Notes: generated by a model from the sequence alone, not told the origin. Counted from the first letter of the stretch, positions 1 through 8,935 are shown. The stretch: DNA of 28,860 nucleotides from Tubiluchus corallicola (GCA_030141605.1 JAQGDQ010001262.1:22501-51360); one strand, 5' to 3'. Translations and numbers: made by a program.

Positions 1-1
1 G

Positions 2-202
2 TGTTCAAACTACGACATACACAGAACATTAAAATTGGATCAGCTCTGTTATTATCGGCACATAACTCAAGAATTACACACCAGCCCTAGACCTGCTATT
101 ATATATAACGATATTTTTCATAAACTCAGATCAGGTCATCCATCCATACTCTTAAAATTGTTGCAGAACTACGTAAAGTCCACTAAACGTTTTGTTAACT
201 GA
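2..202 (+). CDS. Partial 3' end of an unidentified reading frame, cut by window start
   Basis: One plus-strand frame is open from the first bases of the window to a TGA at 200-202, giving 66 codons with a mixed, protein-like composition (for example YYRHITQELHTSPRPAIIY, then a basic KSTKRFVN end). No methionine start is visible because the frame enters from outside. Such an open run is unusual, though not impossible, in AT-rich DNA. Overlapping AATAAA signals at 612-621 could serve as its polyadenylation site, about 410 bases downstream. I do not recognise the family. It could be the last exon of a neighbouring gene or a transposon ORF end. It does not look like the typical LINE C-terminus seen elsewhere in the window. 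Confidence 0.28.
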   Translation, partial: CSNYDIHRTLKLDQLCYYRHITQELHTSPRPAIIYNDIFHKLRSGHPSILLKLLQNYVKSTKRFVN

Positions 203-961
203 TTGTACGTATAATTGTATTTTAAGTTAATATGTAGACTGTCTCTCAATCAAGTACTCATTAAAAACAACTTATGCCAGAATCAACTATATGCATTGCT
301 GTAATAACTGCAATTGTATTAATTGTATTAATTTCACATGTATCGGATTTCTGAATTAAGTAGCAGCATTGCACATTAAAAAATACAACTTATACTTTGC
401 ATGGGCTTACAGGCTTATGTACATCGAGAATCGTTTCTGTTGTATGGGTTTTGTAAATTTTAATTAAGTATTAACTAATGAACTGTATTTTTGAATTAAC
501 TATTTTGATTGTTATTACATACTCGAGCTAACTAATTGCATATTTCATCACTGCACATAATGGAAATACTGTGATCAGTAATAGATGTTACTGTATTGTA
601 AATCCACTCAAAATAAATAAAGTTTATATACATTATTCCACGTTACACTGTGGTGGTCTATTGACGAAGAGAAAAGCTGAAACTGTTCGTGTGACAGCGG
701 CAGTTGTGGCGGAAGCTGGGACAGTTGTGGCAGCAGTGACTGTTCGACAGTGGACGCGCTACTGGAAAATTTAAGTCAGTTTATTTTCTCCTTCTTTATT
801 AACCCTCAGCCACCGGAGATGGGGTACAAAAACAGCCAAACAAGTTTAATTTTATCATTTTGCGCTGAAACTGCCAGTACCTGCCCTCTTCTATCTATCT
901 GTAGTTTTACTACAAGCAGGTGTCATTTGATCTCTTGCGCATCGCTTACTTTCATTAAAGC
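203..961. other. AT-rich stretch without a recognised gene
   Basis: This stretch holds overlapping AATAAA hexamers at 612-621 and otherwise only short frames with no protein-like conservation that I can see. A frame over 571-774 contains alternating Val/Ala-rich codons (GTVVAAVTV) but no known motif. No splice-compatible coding exon was found. Confidence 0.4.
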
Positions 962-1220
962 AAAACCGGACCCAATCTTATACAGAAGGTCAAAACAATC
1001 TCCTCTTTAAAATATTGAAAGGAATCACTATTTTTACTGTTGACTTACGTTAAAGAAATGTTACCACACAAAAACAATTTCACATTCACACCACTAGGTC
1101 TTCCCTGTTACATGCATTTCGCCTTTCGCTTGATAGGCGGGCACTTACTTCAAATTAGTTAGTTTGTGACGAACTGCACACGTTCGGCAGCTCGTGCGTG
1201 AGCATAGCGGTAAATTTGAA
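962..1220 (+). repeat. Dispersed repeat family 1, copy 1
   Basis: The segment matches 28415-28662 in the same orientation. Shared blocks include GGACCCAATCTTA, GGTCAAAACAATCT, CTCTTTAAAATATTGAAAGG, a GTGACGAACT block, and an ending around TAAATTTGA. The two copies are diverged, with many substitutions and small indels, so this is an old interspersed repeat. No terminal inverted repeats or coding capacity are evident. Confidence 0.7.
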
Positions 1221-1853
1221 ATTGGAAATTTTTATCGTAAACTTGCCTTGTTTTAACACAACACACTGAATAGCTTACAGTAGCACTGTACTTCAATTTT
1301 CACTTTCGCAAATATTTTCGCTCTTGTAATATTTTTGCTGTTGAAAATTATATTCGTTTGTGATGTCATCAATAGTTGGGCGAACCCGCAGTTCACTAAG
1401 TCGTTAATCTATTATTTAATTATCAGAAACTCTTTTGCAGTATTAATTGTGTTAATATGTATGCTTTTTACCGTACTTGAAAATGATGTAGTAAATGAAA
1501 AATCATCTTCTGTCCTCTTTCAAGTACACGCCTATGCAGAAACATCATAGACTGAATGTTCAAAAAGATTCTCTTTACTGTTTTATAAAAACTTAGCTAA
1601 GTGAAATATGAGCGCATTTTAGTCTCTGAAGTCAACAGACTTATATGTCCATTAAAAACATCGTAAAACATATAGACAATGCACAGAAAGTAAAATTACT
1701 GCTAAAAGTAGAAAATACATAGTATATGGTTAGTACAATATAAACACACAAGTAGGTGCAAAAAAATTAAAAGTGCCGGTAAAAAGATTAAAACTTGATT
1801 AGTACGATAAAATTGTATAATTATGGTAAAAAATTTACATCTTACATCATTTA
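1221..1853. other. AT-rich stretch, possibly LINE 3' UTR in part
   Basis: No gene is recognised. The part next to 1854 lies directly downstream (minus strand) of a LINE reverse-transcriptase stop codon, so some of it may be that element's 3' untranslated region. A clear poly(A) or microsatellite tail was not found. Confidence 0.3.
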
Positions 1854-2048
1854 TCAAATCACATATTTTCTAGCAAATATTTTTTTAAGTTTCTTAAATT
1901 TATTTATATTACTGGCTTGTTTTATTTTACTGGGTAAATTAAACCACATTACAGCACCATGATACATGACAGAATGTTTCCTAACGTTTCTTCTGCACTT
2001 AGGAATGTGGAATTTGTGGCACATGTCTAAGATAACACGTTGTACGCT
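1854..2048 (-). pseudogene. Non-LTR retrotransposon fragment: C-terminal end of reverse transcriptase ORF
   Basis: Read on the minus strand, the frame ends with TGA at 1854-1856 and encodes about 60 residues, including the blocks HIPKCRRN, VMYHGAVMWFNLPSKIK and INKFKKLKK. This is the pattern typical of the last residues of CR1/Jockey-type LINE ORF2 proteins: basic segment, Y.GA..WN.LP..IK, then FK..LK. The asparagine-leucine-proline motif is intact. Going upstream, the frame meets a stop within about 65 codons, and dispersed repeat family 2 takes over. It is a 5'-truncated, dead copy. The motif is clear; the exact LINE clade is not assigned. Confidence 0.75.
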
Positions 2049-2241
2049 GCACTGCTAGCGTCTGTTGCTAGGTAGAGGAAGTACTGTCGCTAACACAGTT
2101 AGTCGTCAATTGTCACGTACTTAAAAACCGTGTACCGGCGTATTCTTGAATCGCGACAATTTAGGCTATTAGTAAGCAAAATATTTTTTGTTTGGGATTT
2201 TATCAAATTCATGTACACATTTTTGTATATTTGTTTGTTAA
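2019..2241 (+). repeat. Dispersed repeat family 2, copy 1
   Basis: It aligns with 21453-21674 in the same orientation. Shared blocks include CACATGTCT, TGCACTGCTAGCGTCTG, TGCTAGGTAGAG, AGTACTGTCGCT, GTCAATTGTCACGT and GCGACAATTTAGGCTATTAG, then TAAGCAAAA. Its left edge overlaps the LINE fragment at 1854-2048, so the repeat may be part of, or inserted next to, that LINE lineage. Confidence 0.75.
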
Positions 2242-2700
2242 AAGCTTCATTCATTCATTCTGTTAAGACACATTCCTGTGACTAATAAGCTTTTATGACT
2301 TTTATATCAACTTAGTTCGTTTTTGTCCTATAATACACATAGAAATAATAATGTTAAGTACCGTTTTGTTTATAAACTGGAACGTTTATCATACAATAAT
2401 ATGCTAGCCTAATGGTTTGCTTTGACCCGTCCGACCACTGCAAATAATCTCATTACCCAAGAATTCCTACAAGTTGAACACTTAATCACTTGCTTAAAGG
2501 TTTGCTTTTGCAGCTAAGAGTTTACAAGAAGGCTTTACCGGTTAGATGTTACTGTTATGCCAGGGACGCAGGTACAGTCCAGTAAGTACGTCACAATTTA
2601 TTGCAAGCAGGAGCTTAGGTCCCAAAGTGATTCTATTAACCGGCGCCTACTGTACTAATCAAGTTATAATGTACGTGAACTTTTTTCTTGCTAAGATGCA
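2242..2700. other. No gene recognised
   Basis: Unique-looking AT-rich sequence with a short ATTC run near 2250-2260. No open frame with protein-like features and no RNA gene was recognised. Confidence 0.4.
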
Positions 2701-3110
2701 TACTTAAAGCACAAGAAAACCCTCCACTTACATAAAGCTTAAAAATCCGTCTGAAAATTTTATGCCACTAAAGTGTTGCCTTTTTGCATACAGGGCTTGC
2801 GTCAGGTGTAACACTGAAAAAATTGTAAATTTAAACTCCTGCGATAACCGATAGACGCAGCCATTTTGACGATAAGTCGTTTGAAACAAGTTTAGATAAC
2901 ACTGAGTGAGGTTTGAATAAATAATCAGAGCATTCGTAGCACACATGTTACTAAGTAAAATTTTAAATTATTGTATCTTGTCATTTAGATTAAAAATACG
3001 TTTCTGACTAGTGAGTGGTGCACCCTGGTGGTGAGTCAATGATATTTTACTAACTGGTGAAAACATTTTAAATAACTAATAATTTCCTTTTCTAGTTGCA
3101 CAAGTCTTTC
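2701..3110 (+). repeat. Dispersed repeat family 3, copy 1 (longest uninterrupted copy)
   Basis: The left two thirds match 9632-9872 in the same orientation (shared GCACAAGAAAACCCTC, TAAATTTAAACTCC and AATCAGAGCATTCGTA). The whole segment matches the reverse complement of 12640-13415. Its right part, including TGGTGCACCCTGG and the stretch to TTTTCTAGTTGCACAAGTC, is found only in the third copy. No clear terminal inverted repeats were seen, so the class is unassigned. Confidence 0.75.
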
Positions 3111-3388
3111 TAGCAGATAAACAAAATGCTAAGTAATATAGTTGTCCACGGAAACTTTTTTGGTACGTAATTTAACATTTCCTTTTCTTTCCCTGATTTA
3201 CGTTGTGCGTATATGACGTCATGTAATGGCGTCGTCGGAATAGTATTGCGGGAAATTTAAAATGAAAACAGACAAAAAATCCTTTAAACGCGAGTACGAT
3301 ATTGCTATAAAGTAATATAATTTTTAAGGCGATTTTACTGAAATTTACCTCAGGCACCCCTTTTTCTTGTCCTTGAATTTGTCGTGTT

Positions 3389-5056
3389 CTATTTTACAAA
3401 ATTGTAAACGCCACTTGTTTTCAAAAGTTTTTCCAACAATTCCCATCCTTCACTGGGTTTACTGTAGTACTTTCTTATCCACGCATCTAGTAACAAGTTG
3501 CTATAACGTTTCTCTTCAAAATATTTCAAATATTTATGAGATTTTGGACTTGGAAAAATCCGCTCAAAACCTCCACGTCTCTGATACTCATCCTCTGCTT
3601 CTACTAGCTCACGAACATCAGCTGGTGTGAGATCATCTAAAATTGCTGACGAAATTTCCTCGTTTGACGCGTTTTTTGTAAAGTGAAGTCGCTTTGATTC
3701 TTCGCACGGCGTGAGCGCTGAAGCATGCAAAGACTTTGGCAACATAGGTCCTATAACTTCCTCGGTGTTCCTTTCTTTATGAGCAGAAAACCTTCCTGAC
3801 GAAACTGTGACTGTTCTCCGTTCTGGAACACGATATCCAGCCAAGTTTAACCGGTCCTGTACCATTTCTCCAACAATGTCATACGCATAACCAGTGAAAG
3901 TGTTAACTTCCAACAACCAAGGTTTCAACTTATGATCCAACATGACATCATATCCATACAGTTCATTGCAACAATAAGGACTCTTCATGTGGCTGCTCAT
4001 CATATTATACAAAACCGACTCACTGCTTAAAATCTGTTTCACAACGACGTCTTTAATTTGTTTCCAAATCTTTTTAATGTCAATTCCTTTCTGCTCCAGA
4101 TAGTGCCATAGTTGTTCCAGAGTCCACACGTACTTTTTTAATACGTATTTTGGATTTTTTATGTTAACGTTCGAATTGGTGAGATGAATGAAATTATTTT
4201 CTAACTGATTGGAGTCGGTGGTGTAATTTTCCGTAGCAAATCTGGCCGCACCAAGTTTGTGCATGTAAATTCTCAAAGGATCCAATGAAGAGACATACAC
4301 AAATATTCTCATGTCAAACTTCAAACCATCGATGAGATATGGTTTTGCGATATACTGTTGAACAACGAGGTCTTCTTGTAGGCTTGGCAACTTACCAATT
4401 GTGTCAATGACTTTGATACCTTTACCTCGCCCCGAATCTGAAGGCTTGTAGATCCACAATCCGAGATTATCTTTCCAATGCTTGCAGAATTCTAATAATT
4501 CCTGCGGCAAAACAAAAGTCTGTGGTACGAAATCGAATGTCTTTTTCCCATATTTTCTCATTGGAATCTTTACGTTTATCCACATGCTATCTTTCCTCAT
4601 GGCTTCATCTTGTGAACCTGGAAGCTGGTTGAATTTCTGATCTTTGCCCACAAAAGGCCATGTCTGCTTTCTTGGATTGGTATTAGTATACGCCGTCCAA
4701 TCTCTGCGTTTTGTCAGTTGAAAATTGGAAAGTCGTAAAATCTTTTTCAGATACCTGACGTCTTCATAATCACCGTCGCCACTAAACCTCCACTTCAATT
4801 TCTTTTTAACGGAACTTGGTAGCTCCTTGGTTATTTGACCAGCTAAAGCGAAATTTACAACTGGTGCAATGTTGGAGAAAAGACTTGGAATAACGGCAGG
4901 AATTAGTCGTGGACATTCACCTGCCAGAGAATTATTCCTCTGCGTATCCAGTCTAAGAAGTCCACTAGCTACATCACTTCCAAGTATTTCTGCAATTACA
5001 CCATTTAGTAGTGTAAAAATAGTACAGTTGTACAATAAACTAAAAGGTGACATCAT
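3389..5056 (-). CDS. TTLL4-like: TTLL4-like tubulin polyglutamylase, single uninterrupted exon (555 aa)
   Basis: This is a tubulin tyrosine ligase-like (TTLL) family ligase, which uses ATP to join glutamate to tubulin side chains. Family blocks in order: LIPAVIPSLF (about 51-60); YKP with K204; GRGKGI (209-214); KFDMR (246-250, metal-binding Asp248); HLTN (291-294); YGYDVMLD (368-375); LEVN (Glu383, Asn385). The C-terminal segment DLTPADVRELVEAEDEYQRR and the following GGFERIFPS are characteristic of TTLL4 rather than other TTLLs. Mammalian TTLL4 is about 1200 aa; this protein has only the catalytic core and adjoining C-terminal part. The ATG is the first in frame after an upstream TAA at 5105-5107; a second ATG follows at once. 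Oddities are that there are no introns across the whole domain and that the loop after EVN is shortened. No canonical poly(A) signal was seen within 400 bases downstream. Confidence 0.93.
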   Translation of the reverse strand: MMSPFSLLYNCTIFTLLNGVIAEILGSDVASGLLRLDTQRNNSLAGECPRLIPAVIPSLFSNIAPVVNFALAGQITKELPSSVKKKLKWRFSGDGDYEDVRYLKKILRLSNFQLTKRRDWTAYTNTNPRKQTWPFVGKDQKFNQLPGSQDEAMRKDSMWINVKIPMRKYGKKTFDFVPQTFVLPQELLEFCKHWKDNLGLWIYKPSDSGRGKGIKVIDTIGKLPSLQEDLVVQQYIAKPYLIDGLKFDMRIFVYVSSLDPLRIYMHKLGAARFATENYTTDSNQLENNFIHLTNSNVNIKNPKYVLKKYVWTLEQLWHYLEQKGIDIKKIWKQIKDVVVKQILSSESVLYNMMSSHMKSPYCCNELYGYDVMLDHKLKPWLLEVNTFTGYAYDIVGEMVQDRLNLAGYRVPERRTVTVSSGRFSAHKERNTEEVIGPMLPKSLHASALTPCEESKRLHFTKNASNEEISSAILDDLTPADVRELVEAEDEYQRRGGFERIFPSPKSHKYLKYFEEKRYSNLLLDAWIRKYYSKPSEGWELLEKLLKTSGVYNFVK

Positions 5057-5063
5057 AATACAT

Positions 5064-5077
5064 AAGTCACGTGACTT
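5064..5077. promoter_or_regulatory. 14-bp palindrome containing an E-box (CACGTG)
   Basis: AAGTCACGTGACTT is a perfect palindrome ending 8 bases before the minus-strand ATG of the TTLL4-like gene. GTCACGTGAC is the extended E-box bound by USF/MITF-type bHLH-zip factors in animals. Its closeness to the start codon fits a TATA-less core promoter or 5' UTR element, but function is inferred from position only. Confidence 0.35.
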
Positions 5078-6220
5078 TATTGCGAAATTTGACGTATCTC
5101 TACATTATCTCTCACGAGAAAAAACAGAATTAACATTAATCTTAATAGCACAGCAAACGAAAGCGTTAAAATCTGCCAGTTGATACGGACGCGACGCTGA
5201 AGTAAAGTCAAGTCAAAGCAAAACTGTCGCGTGATATTTTACACAAGTTGCCGGAATACAGTGCGTAATCACCACATATAATGGTGACTAGTTTAGACAT
5301 TTTTCATACTGTGTAAAGTTCGTTGACCCCTGACCCTTTCAAACGACAGGTCGGGAAGGCATGTGATCTGCTTGTGTCACCACCCAGTTGTCCGTTATGC
5401 TTGGGCTAGTCATTTGAAGGGGACTTGCGACGAACTGGCTATGGTATTTATACCTCTTGGCGGCAGGGGCATATTAACCAATAGGCTAACTAGGCTACAG
5501 TCTAGGGCGCCACATTTTGTTAAAAAATATGTATATACTTTAATATTCATGTAAAGGGCGCATTTTATAACACACCACAGGCAGTTACTGAGCTCAGCTT
5601 CCATATAAGTGCCAAACAAATAAAACAGGTACACGGTATTACACAACAAGCAGTTGCGCAGCATGCTGCGCTATGCGAATACATGTAATTAACAATGAAA
5701 CTAGATTAGTAGCGTTTCTAGTACACCACAAGTATTTGTTTAATATGCCCCTTACATAAGCAACCATAAATTCACAGTAGAGATGGATGGGACAGAACTC
5801 TCAGCTTAGGACGTCGTGAAGACTGGATACGCCACTATCTCGCGGGTGTAATAAAGATGAATGAAACCTAAGCTTGTAGCTATATGTCATAAAGCAATGT
5901 CTATTTTCTTGTCTGTCTGTTGCCACGATGTGATTTTGATGATGACAAACTTGTCTAGCTCTTTGTCGATTTGCTAGGTTGCTATGTTGTAGGAGCCCCT
6001 TCTCTTTCTTGTCATTGTTGCAGTTGGTTTACGTTGATGTTCTGTGTGTGCTTTGAATTATGTGTTACGTCTGTAGTTATCACTTTAACATCTAAGGTTG
6101 GACTGTCAATGTGATTGGGTCCCGCCGGGAGAGATTGAAGATAGTGAGGAGGGACCGAAATCTGGATTTTTCCCGGTGACTCACCTGATGAAACTTTCCC
6201 TTGTTGGTAATTTTGTACGT
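5078..6220. other. No gene recognised; upstream flank of TTLL4-like gene
   Basis: No exon with SUN-domain or other recognisable coding sequence was found on either strand. Short frames (for example at 5363-5554 and 5410-5664) lack conserved motifs. The part nearest 5060-5300 should hold the promoter of the minus-strand gene. Confidence 0.4.
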
Positions 6221-6420
6221 GTTTATTAATTTATTTATTTATTTTATTCACACGCAATAGTAAAATACAGTCTACAGTAAAAACAGTGTAATATAAAACA
6301 CATTGGCAAAAAACATACAAATAAAACATTTACAAGAGTGTGGTAAAGACATAAGAGATTAACTGCTTACATTGTGTACAAGGAATTTATGCAAGTTAAC
6401 TTTATATAAACTTTATATAT
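6221..6420 (-). repeat. Possible LINE 3' tail with (TTTA)n run
   Basis: A TTTA-type simple run lies near 6225-6245, followed by TTTTATTCACACGCAATAG. On the minus strand this reads as a UTR ending in AATAAAATAAATAAATAAA, the style of a LINE 3' terminus with a simple-repeat tail. Similar junctions occur near 8340, 23950 and 26870. No reverse-transcriptase residues are visible next to it, so the call is weak. Confidence 0.3.
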
Positions 6421-7228
6421 GTTTGTCCTTGTAGATTGTATGATTTGCAGTTATTTGTCTCTTTTTGTTGTTTGTGTTTGTCGTTGTTGATTGTATGATT
6501 TGCAGTTGTTTGTGTTTGTCGTTGTGGGCTGTATGATTTGCAGTTGTTCGTCTCTTTTTGTTGTTTGTGTTTGTCGTTGTTGATTGTATGATTTGCAGTT
6601 GTTCGTCTCTTTTTGTTGTTTGTGCTTGTCGTTTTAGGCTGTATGATTTGCAGTTGTTTGTCTTTTTTGTTGTTTGTGTTTGTCGTTGTAGATTGTATGA
6701 TTTGCAGTTGTTTGTCTCTTTTTGTTGTTTGTGTTTGTCCTTGTAGATTGTATGATTTGCAGTTATTTGTCTCTTTTTGTTGTTTGTGTTTGTCCTTGTA
6801 GATTGTATGATTTGCAGTTATTTGTCTCTTTTTGTTGTTTGTGTTTGTCCTTGTAGATTGTATGATTTGCAGTTATTTGTCTCTTTTTGTTGTTTGTGTT
6901 TGTCGTTGTTGATTGTATGATTTGCAGTTGTTCGTCTCTTTTTGTTGTTTGTGTTTGTCGTTGTAGATTGTATGATTTGCAGTTGTTTGTCTCTTTTTGT
7001 TGTTTGTGCTTGTCGTTGTTGATTGTATGATTTGCAGTTGTTTGTCTCTTTTTGTTGTTTGTGTTTGTCCTTGTAGATTGTATGATTTGCAGTTATTTGT
7101 CTCTTTTTGTTGTTTGTGTTTGTCCTTGTAGATTGTATGATTTGCAGTTATTTGTCTCTTTTTGTTGTTTGTGTTTGTCCTTGTAGATTGTATGATTTGC
7201 AGTTATTTGTCTCTTTTTGTTGTTTGTG
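6421..7228 (+). repeat. Minisatellite, 55-bp unit, about 15 copies
   Basis: The unit starts with TGTATGATTTGCAGTT, followed by GTTTGTCTCTTTTTGTTG and TTTGTGTTTGTCCTTGTAGAT. Unit starts were counted at 6437, 6492, 6530, 6585 and 6640, and onward to 7190. The spacing is 55 bp, except for one 38-bp unit with an internal deletion (6492-6530) and occasional 54-bp units. Variation is limited (CCTTGTAGAT, CGTTGTTGAT and GTGGGCT forms), so the array expanded fairly recently. Because 55 is not a multiple of three, no long frame is maintained and the ORFs across it are incidental. Confidence 0.95.
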
Positions 7229-7333
7229 GAAAAACTTGAAAGCTTTAGCACTATGACCCACAAGGTTGAAGAACAAAGTGACTGCAAGCAGCTGTAAAAC
7301 AATAAGGCTTGCTATTTTCGGCTTTGACATCAT
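7148..7333 (-). CDS. Small ORF with signal-peptide-like N-terminus, running into the minisatellite
   Basis: On the minus strand two consecutive ATGs (from 7333) open a frame that begins MMSKPKIASL, with a hydrophobic core IVLQLLAVTLFFNLVG and then HSAKA. This is a textbook secretory signal with a plausible cleavage site after Ala-Lys-Ala. The ATG has A at -3, and a further in-frame ATG lies at 7357. After about 37 residues the frame enters the 55-bp repeat array and ends at 7148. The mature part is therefore repeat-encoded (KQQKETNNCKSYN) and unlikely to be conserved. It may be a first exon whose donor I cannot identify, or chance. No homologue is recognised. Confidence 0.22.
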   Translation of the reverse strand: MMSKPKIASLIVLQLLAVTLFFNLVGHSAKAFKFFHKQQKETNNCKSYNLQGQTQTTKRDK

Positions 7334-7790
7334 GATTTTTCCTAAGAGGTTGTTCATTTTGGACAGCAAAAGGAGACTTTAGTGACGTCTGAGTTGTATT
7401 GATGACGTTTTTTACACGTCACACAAGGACAAGTGTTTTAGCAAACGAATATATTCACGCATCGCTTTGTGTCACATAGTTCGTATATCAGAAGCTTGAC
7501 TACGCCATTCCTGTATGGTCTTACTGGATGTGAAATAAACTGAACCGAACTAAACTGAAAGGTCATTAGGAAAGGCATCTTCAAGGAACAATCATTAGCA
7601 ACTGGAGCTAGAAAAAAGAACGTCAAGGTCAGGGCGAGAATAATGATCTTTTGGGGCCCTTACGCTAATGAAATTTATGGGGCCCCGTCAGACGGAGCCA
7701 CCTTCTAATTTGCTCGAACTTGTCTCGAATTTTTTGTACTTGTGATATATTTTGAGCAACATTTGCAATATTTCAAATAAAGAGCTTCAA
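7229..7790. other. Spacer between two satellite arrays
   Basis: Apart from the start of the small minus-strand ORF (7228-7357), no gene is seen. Near 7652-7690 two GGGGCCC motifs flank a 25-base spacer, foreshadowing the GGGCCC-containing array that follows. Confidence 0.35.
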
Positions 7791-8172
7791 ATAGAGGGCC
7801 ATATCTCAATTAAAGGGCCCTTTGTCTCAAATAGAAGATCTCAAACAAGGGCCCTTTGTCCCAAATAGAAAATCACAAACAAGGGCCCTTTGTCCCAAAT
7901 AGAAGATCCCAAACAAGGGCCCTTTGTCCCAAATAGAAAATCACAAACAAGGGCCCTTTGTCTCAAATAGAAGATCTCAAACAAGGGCCCTTTGCCTCAA
8001 ATAGAAGATCTCAAACAAGGGCCCTTTGTCTCAAATAGAAGATCTCAAACAAGGGCCCTTTGTCCCAAATAGAAGATCACAAACAAGGGCCCTTTGTCTC
8101 AAATAGAAATCCCAAACAAGGGCCCTTTGTCTCAAATTGAAATCCCAAACAAGGGCCCTTTGTCTCAAATAC
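7791..8172 (+). repeat. Tandem array, 34-bp unit with GGGCCC core, 11 copies
   Basis: The unit is AAGGGCCCTTTGTCTCAAAT followed by AGAAGATCTCAAAC. GGGCCC sites fall at 7815, 7849, 7883, 7917, 7951, 7985, 8019, 8053, 8087, 8120 and 8153, so the period is 34, falling to 33 in the last two units. AAGGGCCCTT is a 10-bp palindrome, so each unit can form a short cruciform. The array joins a LINE fragment on its right. Confidence 0.95.
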
Positions 8173-8331
8173 AAAGCCTCAAGACTTCTATGAAGTGTGT
8201 TAATCTGCTTTTCTTGAGTAATCGTTAAACCCCAAGTTTCACTGTTGTACATAAATATGAACTGAGAGGTACAACACCTTTTTTTGAGCAGTGCGTTTCC
8301 GAAATGGCGAATGGAAGTAGCAGCGAAGAAC
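8173..8331 (-). pseudogene. Non-LTR retrotransposon fragment: RT C-terminal region
   Basis: On the minus strand the frame encodes ALLKKRCC, then MYNSETWGLTITQEKQINTL and HRSLEALYL. This matches the end-of-reverse-transcriptase pattern of LINE elements (Y.SETW.LT...E..I...HR). Downstream the frame runs into the 34-bp array (repeated LRQRALVWDF), so the element's real C-terminus has been replaced. On the other side it is interrupted by the poly(A) end of another LINE at 8332. Confidence 0.72.
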
Positions 8332-8935
8332 TTTTTTTTTGAATTATGAATTTATTCCACAGCAACTGAAACATACATATAAATTGATATAACATTGAAA
8401 AAAATAAATAAACTATGCGAGTTACTGTGAGGAGGAGGAAGGAGCATTGAGCTTTTGAGTCCTCCTCCAGATAAGTGAAACAATTGACAATTAACATTAC
8501 ATTTTCATCAGTTATAGCATACATTAGAACAAAATAAGTTTTGTTAGTAACTTAAGATCAGGATGAGTAAAATTGTGAGTTAATTATACCGTTGTAGTAG
8601 GTAATTCTTTGATGCTTTTTTAAATTGATACAGATTAAGAGTTTTCATTTCATGCGGAATTGATGACCATATTTTAATAGCATTATATTTTGATGACTGT
8701 TTCATTATATTTGTTTTTGGAAGGGGGAGTACATAGTTTTCGACTGAATATCTTGTGTAATGATCATGTTGATTTGAAACTGGACTAAAGTATGACTGAA
8801 AAGCTGGTGGAAGTAGTGAATTATGTTAGTGATACATGAAATGAAGACAATACATGTCATATATTTCTTTGTCTTTAGCCACGCGAATACCAAATTTAGG
8901 TTTCTGCTGTAATAATTCTTTCACAGGCATCTTTT
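8332..8935 (-). pseudogene. 5'-truncated LINE with stop codon, 3' UTR, AATAAA and poly(A)
   Basis: Read on the minus strand, this is a retrotransposon 3' end. It runs from about VKELLQQKPKFGIR through DMYCLHFMYH and an in-frame TAA, then resumes with HNSLLPPAFQSYF, HYTRYSVENYVLPLPKT, YNAIKIWSSIPHEMK and FKKASKNYLLQRYN, with the stop at 8580-8582. This order (LLP..F, H.TR, IW..IP..MK, FKK) is diagnostic for CR1/Jockey-type LINE ORF2 C-termini. The 3' UTR continues to an AATAAA (8351-8356) and a run of nine A (8332-8340). The internal stop shows it is dead. It appears to have inserted into, or next to, the older fragment at 8173-8331. Confidence 0.8.

Noticed and set aside
1335-1550. 71-codon hydrophobic frame
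   Set aside because: It starts at TTG rather than ATG, has AT-rich codons that give incidental hydrophobicity, and shows no motif.
4869-5183. Plus-strand frame opposite the TTLL4-like N-terminus
   Set aside because: Antisense shadow of the clear minus-strand gene, with no motif of its own.
6421-7228. Regular repeats that might suggest a CRISPR array
   Set aside because: The units are contiguous, without unique spacers, in animal-type DNA. It is a minisatellite. The same holds for the 34-, 63-, 74- and 102-bp arrays.
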